From the NCBI RefSeq assembly GCF_000296215.2, contig NZ_CP013949.1:744001-808000 (forward strand): 64,000 bases of DNA, given 5' to 3'. This document shows, piece by piece, positions 34,588 through 42,976 of the stretch (position 1 is its first letter; every line of letters starts with the position of its first letter). Under the pieces are notes generated by a model. That model had not been told where the DNA came from. It did not search any database and saw only the letters and a program-made list of their open reading frames with translations. The stretch comes from Bradyrhizobium sp. CCGE-LA001. Lineage in GTDB: Bacteria > Pseudomonadota > Alphaproteobacteria > Rhizobiales > Xanthobacteraceae. The position numbers and the translations under genes were made by a program.

Positions 34588-35019
34588 ATGTCCACCATTG
34601 CCTTCGATCAGTTTGCCCTCACCCGGATCGCCGATTTCGCCCGGTCGCTGTCGCGTCTGCATCGGGCGGCGCGGCGGCAGCGAATCGACGACGACCAATT
34701 CGACCGCGAGTTCAACGCGGTGTGCCAGTCGATCTGGGGCTACACCATCGACGACGTCAGCGACGAGCTGTTCTCAACTGACGACCATCTGTTTCTCGAC
34801 ACGCTGGACGAGGCGCATGCGCGCATCTTCGCGGCCGAGCAAGGCTATGACCTCGTCGACGAGACCGGCATGCTGACCGATTGGTGGGGCTTCTGCTGGA
34901 TGATTTTGGCCGAGAAGCGCGGCCTGCTGACGCCGGAGAACCGCGCTGCCGCGCGCGCGGCGATCGAGGAGAAATATCTGGCGGCACCGAACGTGATCGG
35001 TGTGATCATCGGGAGGTAG
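34588..35019 (+). CDS. Protein of unknown function, possible SOS-regulated gene
   Basis: A 143-residue acidic, soluble protein with no signal peptide. It is predicted mostly helical: IADFARSLSRLHRAARRQRI, then an acidic centre DDVSDELFSTDDHLFLDTLD, and a C-terminal helix ENRAAARAAIEEKY. No motif of a known enzyme is visible. GCGAGGAC lies just upstream of ATG. A LexA-like box 86 bases upstream suggests damage-inducible expression. I do not recognise the family and assign no function. Confidence 0.78.
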   Translation: MSTIAFDQFALTRIADFARSLSRLHRAARRQRIDDDQFDREFNAVCQSIWGYTIDDVSDELFSTDDHLFLDTLDEAHARIFAAEQGYDLVDETGMLTDWWGFCWMILAEKRGLLTPENRAAARAAIEEKYLAAPNVIGVIIGR

Positions 35020-35030
35020 CGCGCTGGGTG

Positions 35031-35073
35031 CCCCGGGCGCTGCGCAGCAGCGTGCACGCTGCAGCGCGTCCGG
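35031..35073. repeat. Palindromic repeat centred on GCAGCGTGCACGCTGC
   Basis: A perfect 16-base palindrome GCAGCGTGCACGCTGC with flanking CCGGGCGCTGCGCA and GCGCGTCCGG that extend the symmetry. It lies between the convergent stops at 35019 and 35083 and could act as a terminator. Confidence 0.65.
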
Positions 35074-35082
35074 GACATCATA

Positions 35083-35892
35083 TCATTCCAACCCGGCCCG
35101 CTTCGCCGGCTTCTGCGCATTGGTCTTCGGCACCGTCACATCAGGCAGCGGCTCGCGCGCGATCTCGGCCGCGGCGGGGGCATCCGCGGAGACCGTCTCG
35201 GCGCGCACCGGCGCCACCTTCATCTCGCCGAGCCGCGCACGGACCTGTGCGGTGAGGCCTGGATAGGAGGCAACCGGAGTGAAATCTGCAGCCTGGTCGT
35301 TGCCGACGCGAATGCCGGTGTAGGCGACGAGGCCGTCGCTGGTGGCGATCACATCGCCGGCCTTCAGCGAGGAATCCAGTGCGAGGTCGACGGGGGCGAG
35401 GCCGACCGGCTCGCGGCCGTTGCAGGTGCAGTCCGCGCGCAGCGCCTTGCGATAGGAGAAGGCGTTCTCGCTATCGGTGTAGCGCTCGCCGGCCTGCGAA
35501 TAGGCGCCCTCGATCGAGGAACCGAAATAGACCTTGGTCGTGCTGGCAGGACAGAATGCCTGGCACATCTGCGCCGGCGAGACGAGGCCGCGCATCAATG
35601 GAAAATACTTGCCGTCGCAGCTGCGCACGCAGAAGGCCGGGCCGGAGCCGCCCGCTGCCGCCGCCCGGGTCGGCGGCACATATTGCGGCGTTGCGGCATT
35701 CTGCTGCCCGGTGAAGGGATCGACATAGGAGTTCGACTGCTGCGGCACCTCGCGCTGGGGACGCTGCTGCTGCATCCCGCCGAAGAGAAAGTCGAACAAG
35801 CCTTCAGCCGAAACGGGAGCCGGCGCCGCAAGCAGCGGAGCTGCAAGGGTGGCGGCCACAAGTTTCGCGCGACGCCGCGCATGGGACGACAT
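35083..35892 (-). CDS. Exported DUF2865-type protein
   Basis: A 269-residue protein with a signal peptide (about 8-30, ending PVSAE). After a Gln-rich linker (GGMQQQRPQREVPQQSNSYV) comes the domain with the Cys pattern FCVRSCDGKYFP, MCQAFCP and CTCNGREPVG, which matches DUF2865. The six cysteines probably form disulfides in the periplasm. The C-terminus is Ala/Pro rich. Function is unknown for the family. ATG 35892 is chosen; a TTG lies three codons earlier. Confidence 0.85.
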   Translation of the reverse strand: MSSHARRRAKLVAATLAAPLLAAPAPVSAEGLFDFLFGGMQQQRPQREVPQQSNSYVDPFTGQQNAATPQYVPPTRAAAAGGSGPAFCVRSCDGKYFPLMRGLVSPAQMCQAFCPASTTKVYFGSSIEGAYSQAGERYTDSENAFSYRKALRADCTCNGREPVGLAPVDLALDSSLKAGDVIATSDGLVAYTGIRVGNDQAADFTPVASYPGLTAQVRARLGEMKVAPVRAETVSADAPAAAEIAREPLPDVTVPKTNAQKPAKRAGLE

Positions 35893-36104
35893 GTTACGCA
35901 ATGCTCACTCCACCCGACGCTACTGAACCGGCTGGGACCACCCGGGTCTCAGCACATGATTCACGATAAAGTGGGATGGTAAATGAGCCGTTGCGCGGAG
36001 GCGGTTTCAAGTCGAGGCGGTGACCTCTTTAAGGCCGGCGCAGCTTTCGACGGATGGTTGCTTCAGGGCTACACCCGGCAAGACGGCGGAGGAGTTTTGC
36101 CACC

Positions 36105-36668
36105 TCAGGCCTTCAAGAACTCCGAGGCCTTGTACAGCGAGCGGAACGGCAGGCCGGCCGCACCGAACGTGTCGGTGGCGCCTTCCTCGCGGTCGACCAT
36201 GGTCAGCACCAGCACTACTTCGGCGCCAATCTCACGCACGGATTCCACCGCCTTCATCGCCGAGCCGCCGGTGGTGGTGACGTCTTCGACGATCACGACG
36301 CGCTTGCCGGCCAGCGTCTCGCCCTTGGGCAGGCCCTCGATCGCGAGCTTGGCGCCGTGCTCCTTCGGCTTCTTGCGCACGAAAAAGGCCGCGATCGGAT
36401 GGCCCTTGATCCAGGAGATCTGCGCCAGCGCACCGGCCAGCGGCACCGCGCCCATCTCGAGCCCGCCGATGAAATCCAGCTGGTCGTCCTTCAGCGCCTC
36501 ATAGGTGAGCTCGGCGAGCAGGGTCGCACCCTCGGGGTCGAGCATGGTCGGCTTGAGGTTGAAGTAGAAATCGCTCTTGCGGCCGGACGCGAGCGTCACC
36601 TCGCCGCGGCCGAAGGAGCGCCGGCGGATGATTTCGAACAGGCGGGCGCGGGAGGCTGATTTCGACAC
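36105..36668 (-). CDS. pyrE: Orotate phosphoribosyltransferase
   Basis: Cytoplasmic enzyme of pyrimidine synthesis that joins orotate and PRPP to form OMP. The 187-residue protein has the PRPP-binding motif VVIVEDVTTTGGSAMKAVES and the SGRKSDFYFNLKP segment typical of PyrE. The start is taken as GTG 36668 (SKSASRARLFEIIRRR), with GAGGGA 6 bases upstream; longer readings to 36752 lack family similarity. Single gene, divergent from the GST gene. Confidence 0.96.
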   Translation of the reverse strand: MSKSASRARLFEIIRRRSFGRGEVTLASGRKSDFYFNLKPTMLDPEGATLLAELTYEALKDDQLDFIGGLEMGAVPLAGALAQISWIKGHPIAAFFVRKKPKEHGAKLAIEGLPKGETLAGKRVVIVEDVTTTGGSAMKAVESVREIGAEVVLVLTMVDREEGATDTFGAAGLPFRSLYKASEFLKA

Positions 36669-36844
36669 GGCGGTCCCTCGAACAGCGTTTTTGGAGGAGG
36701 CGGAATTTATCCGCGACGGACGCGACATTCCAGAGGGGGCAACTGCCGTCAACAGGGATCGGCCATCCCGGCCCGGCGGTTGTGGGGCTGCAACCTTCTG
36801 GAGTAGGTGAAGGACGAACCTGTCAGGGGCAAGGAAAACAAGGC

Positions 36845-37471
36845 ATGACCATCGAACTGCACACCTGGAACACGCCGAACGGCCGCAAGATCTCGGTCGC
36901 GCTGGAGGAGATGGGGCTGCCCTACAAGGTGATCCCGGTGAACATCACCAAGGGCGAGCAGATGGCTCCTGATTTCCTCAAGCTCTCCCCCAACAACAAG
37001 ATCCCCGCCATCCTCGACCCCGACGGGCCCGACGGCAAGCCGGTCAGCATCTTCGAATCCGGCGCGATCCTGCTCTATCTCGGCGAAAAGACCGGCAAGT
37101 TCCTGCCGAAATCGCTCTCCGCGCGGATCCCGGTGTATGAATGGCTGATGTGGCAGATGGGCGGCTTCGGCCCGATGCCGGGCCAGGTGCACCATTTTAT
37201 CGCCCTCGAGAACGAGCAGGACCGCGCCTATGGCCTGAAGCGCTACATGGCCGAGACGCGCCGGCTCTATGGCGTGCTCGACCGCCGGCTGGAGGGGTAC
37301 GACTTCGTCGCCGGCGAGCTCTCGGTCGCCGATTTCGCCATCCTCGGCTGGGCCTGGCGCCACCCCCGCCACAAGGTGGACCTCGCCGATTTCCCCAACG
37401 TCAAGCGCTGGTATGAGGCGCTGATGGCGCGCCCGGCGGTGAAGCGGGGGATGGAGGCGAAGCTGGATTGA
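36845..37471 (+). CDS. Glutathione S-transferase family protein (YghU/Ure2-like)
   Basis: A 208-residue cytoplasmic protein. The N-terminal thioredoxin-like domain begins MTIELHTWNTPNGRKISVAL, the TPNG(R/F)K pattern of the Nu/Ure2-type GSTs, and includes KIPAILDPDG and FESGAILLYL for glutathione binding. The C-terminal helical domain contains FPNVKRWYEALMARPAV. Members act as disulfide reductases or peroxidases. ATG 36845 follows GGCAAGG; the frame is open upstream without coding character. Confidence 0.92.
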   Translation: MTIELHTWNTPNGRKISVALEEMGLPYKVIPVNITKGEQMAPDFLKLSPNNKIPAILDPDGPDGKPVSIFESGAILLYLGEKTGKFLPKSLSARIPVYEWLMWQMGGFGPMPGQVHHFIALENEQDRAYGLKRYMAETRRLYGVLDRRLEGYDFVAGELSVADFAILGWAWRHPRHKVDLADFPNVKRWYEALMARPAVKRGMEAKLD

Positions 37472-37483
37472 GGGGGCTTCTTA

Positions 37484-37623
37484 CCCTCTCCCCCTGTGGG
37501 AGAGGGTGGCTCGCCGCGAAGCGGCGAGACGGGTGAGGGGTCTCCATCCTCTCGGACAGTCTTGCGCGCAGAGAGAACCCCTCATCCGGCGCTTCGCGCC
37601 ACCTTCTCCCACAAGGGGAGAAG
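37484..37623. repeat. Bradyrhizobium-type palindromic repeat, second full copy
   Basis: Left end CCCTCTCCCCCTGTGGGAG, right end CTTCTCCCACAAGGGGAGAAG, with inner words GAGACGGGTGAGGGG and GAGAACCCCTCATCCGGCGC shared with 30272-30421 in inverted order. Lies between convergent genes. Confidence 0.85.
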
Positions 37624-37635
37624 GAAGAAAGAAGC

Positions 37636-38271
37636 TCACACCTTCTTCGCTTCCACTGCCATCCGCACGGCGAGGCCGGCCAGCACCGTGCCCATCAGCC
37701 AGCGCTGCACCAGCATCCAGCTCGGCCGCCTCGCCAGGAACAGCGCGATCGATCCGGCTGCGAGCGCGATCATCGCATTGACGCTGACGCTGATCGCGAT
37801 CTGGATCGCGCCGAGCACCACCGACTGCATCAGCACGCTGCCGGCTGTGGGATCGATGAACTGCGGCAGCAGCGCCAGATACAACATCGCGATCTTCGGA
37901 TTGAGCAGGTTGGTGACGAAGCCCATCGCGAACAATTTGCGCGGGCTGTCGACCGCGAGCTTTCTCACCTGGAACGGCGAGCGCCCGCCTGGCTTCACCG
38001 CCTGCCAGGCGAGCCAGAGCAGATAGAACGCGCCGGCAAAGCGCAGCGCGTCATAGGCAAAGGGAATGGCGAGCAGCAGCGCCGTGATGCCGAACGCCGC
38101 GCACAGCATGTAGAACACGAAGCCGAGCACGACGCCGCCGAGCGAGACAATGCCGGCCGCAGGCCCTTGCGTGATTGAGCGCGAGATCAGGTAGATCATG
38201 TTCGGCCCGGGCGTGAGCACGAGGCCGAGGCAGACGAGGGCGAAGCCGAGCAGGGCGGGGGTATGGGGCAT
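37636..38271 (-). CDS. LysE/RhtB-family amino acid exporter
   Basis: A 211-residue inner-membrane protein with about six hydrophobic segments. The first segment carries LGLVLTPGPNMIYLISRSI, the GPN signature of LysE/RhtB exporters, and the loop region FVTNLLNPKIAMLYLALLPQ is likewise typical. Proteins of this family export amino acids or small metabolites. Substrate unknown. Confidence 0.92.
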   Translation of the reverse strand: MPHTPALLGFALVCLGLVLTPGPNMIYLISRSITQGPAAGIVSLGGVVLGFVFYMLCAAFGITALLLAIPFAYDALRFAGAFYLLWLAWQAVKPGGRSPFQVRKLAVDSPRKLFAMGFVTNLLNPKIAMLYLALLPQFIDPTAGSVLMQSVVLGAIQIAISVSVNAMIALAAGSIALFLARRPSWMLVQRWLMGTVLAGLAVRMAVEAKKV

Positions 38272-38431
38272 GGGCGAACCGGTGCGGGGGACGGCACGGT
38301 TCTAATATGCGCGGGATCGCAGGACCATCGCGCAATTGCTCGGAGAGCAATTGAGTCGGGCGGCATCCTACCCCACGGCCGGTCCGACATCGCGTTTGTG
38401 GCAGTACCGGCGCGCCAAGCAGGGAGCGAGA

Positions 38432-41400
38432 CTAATGCGCCTCGTCCCAATTGTTCGCCGCGCGCGCGTCGACATGCAACGGCACCGACAGCAGCACGGC
38501 CGGGAATGGTGCATCCTGCATCACCTTCTGCACCACGGGCAGCGTTGCCTCAACCTCCGCGTCCGGCACCTCGAAGATCAGCTCGTCATGCACCTGGAGC
38601 AGCATCTGCGCCGACAGCTTCTTCTCGGTGAGCGCGTCCTCGACGCGCGTCATGGCGCGGCGGATGATGTCGGCGGCGGTGCCCTGGAGCCGGGCGTTGA
38701 TCGCGGCGCGCTCGTTGAAGGCGCGCACCGAGGCGTTGGAGGCCTTGATGTCGGGGTAGTGGCACTTGCGGCCGAACAGCGTGGTGACGTAGCCGTGGTT
38801 GCGGCAGAAGTCGCGCGTCTCGTCCATATAGGCGCGGATCCCTGGGAAGCGCTCGAAATATTTCTTGATGTAGGCCGAGGCCTCCTCGCGCGCGATGCCG
38901 AGCTGGTTGGCGAGGCCAAACGCGGAGATGCCGTAGATGATGCCGAAATTGATCGCCTTGGCGCGGCGGCGGATCTCGCTCGGCATGCCCTTGATCGGCA
39001 CGCCGAACATTTCCGACGCCGTCATGGCGTGAATGTCGAGCCCGTCGCGGAACGCCTGCTTCAGCACGGGGATATCCGCGATCTCGGCGAGCAGCCGCAG
39101 CTCGATCTGAGAATAGTCGGCCGACACCAGCTTGTGCCCTGGTGTCGCGATGAAGGCGCGGCGGATCTTGCGGCCGTCCTCGGTGCGCACCGGGATGTTC
39201 TGCAAATTCGGCTCGTTCGACGACAGCCGCCCCGTGGTGGTCGCGGCCAGCGCGTAAGTCGTGTGGACGCGGTGGGTCTGCGGATTGACGTAGGTCGGCA
39301 GCGCGTCGGTGTAGGTCGATTTCAGCTTCGAGACCTGGCGCCACTCCAAAATCTTCTTCGGGAAGTCGTGGCCCTGCTCGGCGAGCTCATCGAGCACCTG
39401 GGCGGTGGTCGACCATGCGCCGGTCTTCGTCTTGCTGCCGCCTGATAGTCCCATCTTACCGAACAGGATGTCGCCGATCTGCTTGGGGCTGCCGACATTG
39501 ACGGGCTCGCCGGCAATCTGCTGGATCTCGGCCTCGACGCGCGCGGCGGTCTGGGCGAAATCGCCGGAGAGACGGGACAGCACCTGGCGGTCGATCGAGA
39601 TGCCGCGGCGCTCCATGCGCGCGAGCACCGATACCAGCGGTCGCTCCAGCGTCTCGTAGGCGGTGGTCATGTGCTCGGCGACGAGGCGCGGCTTCAGCAC
39701 GCGCCAGATGCGCAGGGCCATGTCGGCGGCTTCGGCCGACAGCGGCGCGGCCTTGTCGATCGGCACCTGGTCGAAGGTGATCTTGCCTTTGCCGCTGCCG
39801 AGCAGCTCGCTCTCCTTCAGCATGGCATGGCCGAACCAGCGCTCGGACAGCTGCTCGATCGCATGCGAGCCGCGGCCTGCATCGAGCACGTAGGAGATCA
39901 GCAGCGCATCGTCGATGTTGCGCAGGGTGATGCCGTGCTGCGCCAGCATCACGGCGGTGAACTTGACGTCAAAACCGATCTTGAGAATGCCTGTCGATTC
40001 CAGCACCGGCCGCAGCGCTTCGATCGCATCCGCATGCTTGACCTGATCGGGCGCGAGGCCCGCATCGAACAGGCCGGCGCCGCCGCCGGACTGCTTGTGC
40101 GCCAGCGGCACATAGCAGGCATCGTTGGGCGCCAGCGCCAGCGCGATGCCGCAAAGGTCGGACTGCATCGGATCGATCGAGTTCGCTCGCGTCTCGATCG
40201 CGACATGGCCGGCATCATGGATGCGCGCGATAAAGGCGTTGAGCTCCTTCAGCGTCTTGATCGCCTGGTACTTGGTCCTGTCGACCGGAAGCTTGCGCAA
40301 CGCCTCTTCGCGCGCGGCCGCGAGCGAGACCGGCGCGCCTTTCGGGCTCGCGGACTTGTCCTCCTTGCTCGCCGATGTGTTGGGCTGGTTCGGGCGGGCC
40401 GGTGCCGGCGTTCCGTCGCCCGGCGTGGGCACGACGTCCGAGGGCGGCAGCGGCGAGAACACGCTGGCGCCGCTGGCATAGCCGGGGTCGGCATCGACAT
40501 TGGCGGGATCGATCTGCGCATACTCGGCGACGCGCCGCGTCAACGTCGTGAACTCCATCGCCTTCAGGAAGGCGATCAGCTTGCGGGCATCGGGCTCGTG
40601 CACCGCGAGGTCGTCCAGCGGCACTTCGAGGTCGACCTTGTCGTCGAGCAGGACGAGCTGCCGCGAGATCCGTGCCTTCTCCGCATTCTCGAGCAGCGCC
40701 TCGCGCCGCTTCGGCTGCTTGATCTCGCCGGCGCGGAACAGCAATTGATCGAGGTCGCCATATTCGGTGATCAGCTGCGCCGCGGTCTTGATGCCGATGC
40801 CGGGCACGCCGGGCACGTTGTCGGTGGAGTCGCCCGCGAGCGCCTGCACCTCGACCACCTTCTCCGGCGGCACGCCGAACTTTTCGATCACCTCGGGGAT
40901 ACCGATGCGCCGGTCCTTCATGGTGTCGTACATGGTGACGCAATCGGCGACGAGCTGCATCAAATCCTTGTCGGAAGACACGATGGTCGCGCTGGCGCCG
41001 CGTTCGCAGGCCTGCCGCACATAGGTCGCAATGAGATCATCGGCCTCGAACCCGACTTGTTCCAGGCAGGGCAGGTCGAAGGCGCGGACCGCCTCGCGGA
41101 TCAGCGCGAATTGCGGGATAAGGTCATCGGGCGCCGGCGGCCGGTGCGCCTTGTAGTCGGGATAGATCTTGTTGCGGAAGGTGATCTCCGACTTGTCGAA
41201 GATGATGGCGAGATGCGTGGGCCGGTTGTCCTCGGGCATGTCGCGGAGCAGCTTCCACAGCATGTTGCAGAAGCCGAGCACGGCATTGACCTGGAGGCCG
41301 TCGGACTTGCGGTTCAGCGGCGGCAGCGCGTGATAGGCGCGGAAGATGTAGGAGGAACCGTCGACCAGGAACACATGGTCACCCTTGCCGGCCGCCTTCG

Positions 41401-41521
41401 CCGCAACCGGTTTGGCAGCAGCTGTCGCAGCGGATTTGACCGCGGGCTTGGTGTCGGCGGCCGCATTGGGCGCGGCCTTGGTGTCAGCTTTGGCGGTGGT
41501 CTTCGGGGAGGTTTTGGGCAT
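38432..41521 (-). CDS. polA: DNA polymerase I with degenerate proofreading domain
   Basis: Replication and repair polymerase, 1029 residues. Order: an Ala/Lys/Pro-rich N-terminal extension (1-47), 5' nuclease (about 48-340, with VDGSSYIFRAYHAL), a Pro/Ser-rich linker (about 350-405), the 3'-5' exonuclease-type domain (about 410-620) and the polymerase (about 630-1029, with SADYSQIELRLLA, RRRAKAINFGIIYG and LQVHDELIFEV). In the exonuclease domain the catalytic residues are mostly gone: Exo I has E443 and R445 for D and E, Exo II has T522 for D, and Exo III has L594 and A598 for Y and D. It therefore probably lacks proofreading. The 5' nuclease and polymerase look intact. Confidence 0.96.
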   Translation of the reverse strand: MPKTSPKTTAKADTKAAPNAAADTKPAVKSAATAAAKPVAAKAAGKGDHVFLVDGSSYIFRAYHALPPLNRKSDGLQVNAVLGFCNMLWKLLRDMPEDNRPTHLAIIFDKSEITFRNKIYPDYKAHRPPAPDDLIPQFALIREAVRAFDLPCLEQVGFEADDLIATYVRQACERGASATIVSSDKDLMQLVADCVTMYDTMKDRRIGIPEVIEKFGVPPEKVVEVQALAGDSTDNVPGVPGIGIKTAAQLITEYGDLDQLLFRAGEIKQPKRREALLENAEKARISRQLVLLDDKVDLEVPLDDLAVHEPDARKLIAFLKAMEFTTLTRRVAEYAQIDPANVDADPGYASGASVFSPLPPSDVVPTPGDGTPAPARPNQPNTSASKEDKSASPKGAPVSLAAAREEALRKLPVDRTKYQAIKTLKELNAFIARIHDAGHVAIETRANSIDPMQSDLCGIALALAPNDACYVPLAHKQSGGGAGLFDAGLAPDQVKHADAIEALRPVLESTGILKIGFDVKFTAVMLAQHGITLRNIDDALLISYVLDAGRGSHAIEQLSERWFGHAMLKESELLGSGKGKITFDQVPIDKAAPLSAEAADMALRIWRVLKPRLVAEHMTTAYETLERPLVSVLARMERRGISIDRQVLSRLSGDFAQTAARVEAEIQQIAGEPVNVGSPKQIGDILFGKMGLSGGSKTKTGAWSTTAQVLDELAEQGHDFPKKILEWRQVSKLKSTYTDALPTYVNPQTHRVHTTYALAATTTGRLSSNEPNLQNIPVRTEDGRKIRRAFIATPGHKLVSADYSQIELRLLAEIADIPVLKQAFRDGLDIHAMTASEMFGVPIKGMPSEIRRRAKAINFGIIYGISAFGLANQLGIAREEASAYIKKYFERFPGIRAYMDETRDFCRNHGYVTTLFGRKCHYPDIKASNASVRAFNERAAINARLQGTAADIIRRAMTRVEDALTEKKLSAQMLLQVHDELIFEVPDAEVEATLPVVQKVMQDAPFPAVLLSVPLHVDARAANNWDEAH

Positions 41522-41600
41522 GGCCGCAATGTATGAATTTTTGCGGGCTTTGACAGCCTTCGAGGCGCCAATTTTGGGCTGGTTACGCGACTATCCCCAC

Positions 41601-41704
41601 TGTCATTCCCCGCGAAAGCGGGGAATCCAGTACGCCGCGGCTTCCCGGCTCCATCACTGACGTCTCGGCGTACTGGGTCGCCGGGTCAAGCCGGGCGACG
41701 ACAA
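41601..41704. repeat. Palindromic repeat (TGTCATTCCCCGCGAAAGC family)
   Basis: CATTCCCCGCGAAAGCGGGGAA forms one hairpin; GGGTCGCCGGGTCAAGCCGGGCGAC forms a second. Between them CCAGTACGCCG and CGGCGTACTGG pair. Related copies at 44309-44386 and 49284-49388. It lies upstream of polA and behind the acyltransferase stop. Confidence 0.8.
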
Positions 41705-41708
41705 GGAA

Positions 41709-42773
41709 CTACTCCGCCGCCTGCAATACCGGTCCGCTCTTCCTCGGCGCGATCCAGAACGCATCAGGCCGTTCGAACAGGAAGCGTGCATTGAGGCGCA
41801 GCGCCACCTGCCAGATCGCCAGTGCGCCGAGCACGCCGGCGATGGTGACGAGCAGCGAGACCGTGCCGATGTCGGGAATGATGCCGGTGCGCAGCAGCAG
41901 CGTGCGTGTTGCCGCCATCGGCAGGAAGAAGGCGAGATAGATCGCGATCGAATACTCGCCGCAGAAACGGAGGAAGTTCAGCAATTGCGCGCGCGCGAGC
42001 AGCGTGCCGGTGGTGATGATGGCGCAGGCGCCGGCGAAGCCGAGCACGAGAGAGACGATCGCCCACTCGCTGGCGCCCCAGGCGACGAGGCCGGCATTGA
42101 CCAGCGCCCAGGTCGCGAGCGCTGCAAGCGCAAGCGCCGGGTGGTTACGCGCGCGATCCGACAGCGCGAACACATAGGGCGCGAACAGATAGCCCGAATA
42201 GAAATAAACGAAGCGCGAGCAGAACTCGTCGATGACCGTCCAGCCGGTGGTGATGCGCGCGGTCTCCAGTGCGGCGGCGACGAGCCAGATCGCGAGCGGC
42301 GGAGCTTTGCGTGTCAGTTTTGTGACGACGAAGAAGATCGGCAGCAGATAGATGAACCACAGCGTGCCGAACGGCTCGACGAAGGATTCCAGATACAGCA
42401 AGCCAACGTGATGCCAGCTCGTCTCCGCCGCGAAGGCCGGCGCCTTGAAGCCGAATTGGATTGTCACCCAGACGACATAGAAATAGGCGAAATGGACCAC
42501 CTTGCGGTCGAGATAGGTGCGCCAGTCCCGATCGATCACCAGCGACAGGAACAGGCCCGAGATCAGGAAGAAGTCCGGCATCCGGAACGGCTTTGCAAAG
42601 GCCACGGCGACATGCATGAAGCCGGTCTGACCGGCGGCAAGCTCGACCCCCAGCACCGAATGCATCATCACGACCATGACGATACAGATGCCTTTGGCGT
42701 AATCGACCCAGTCGATACGCGCGGCAGTAGGGGCCTTGAGCCCGCCGCCGGCGATTGTGCCCGATCGTGCCAT
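41709..42773 (-). CDS. Acyltransferase family 3 membrane protein
   Basis: A 354-residue inner-membrane protein with about ten hydrophobic segments. The N-terminal segment RIDWVDYAKGICIVMVVMMH is the acyltransferase-3 signature, with the His in the first membrane helix, and FRMPDFFLISGLFLSLVIDR follows with its typical (M/R)PxFFxxSG pattern. Such enzymes add acetyl or other acyl groups to surface polysaccharide or lipids. It is divergent from ugd, a polysaccharide precursor gene, which fits a role at the cell surface. Confidence 0.92.
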   Translation of the reverse strand: MARSGTIAGGGLKAPTAARIDWVDYAKGICIVMVVMMHSVLGVELAAGQTGFMHVAVAFAKPFRMPDFFLISGLFLSLVIDRDWRTYLDRKVVHFAYFYVVWVTIQFGFKAPAFAAETSWHHVGLLYLESFVEPFGTLWFIYLLPIFFVVTKLTRKAPPLAIWLVAAALETARITTGWTVIDEFCSRFVYFYSGYLFAPYVFALSDRARNHPALALAALATWALVNAGLVAWGASEWAIVSLVLGFAGACAIITTGTLLARAQLLNFLRFCGEYSIAIYLAFFLPMAATRTLLLRTGIIPDIGTVSLLVTIAGVLGALAIWQVALRLNARFLFERPDAFWIAPRKSGPVLQAAE

Positions 42774-42976
42774 GGTGTTCCTTTTCGAGGCGCCTTCCGC
42801 CCCTCCCTGTGTGGCCGCGGGGCAGTTTGGGCCTTAGGAGTTTCCGACTTCTTTACCGGTACAAATCGCGGGCCGGTTTTTGCATGCGGACTGTTCCATG
42901 ACCGCCGGAAAATGCTACACCGCACCGAATTGAGCTGAATTGGGCTTTCGTTAACCATGCTGGAACGGGATTTTTC

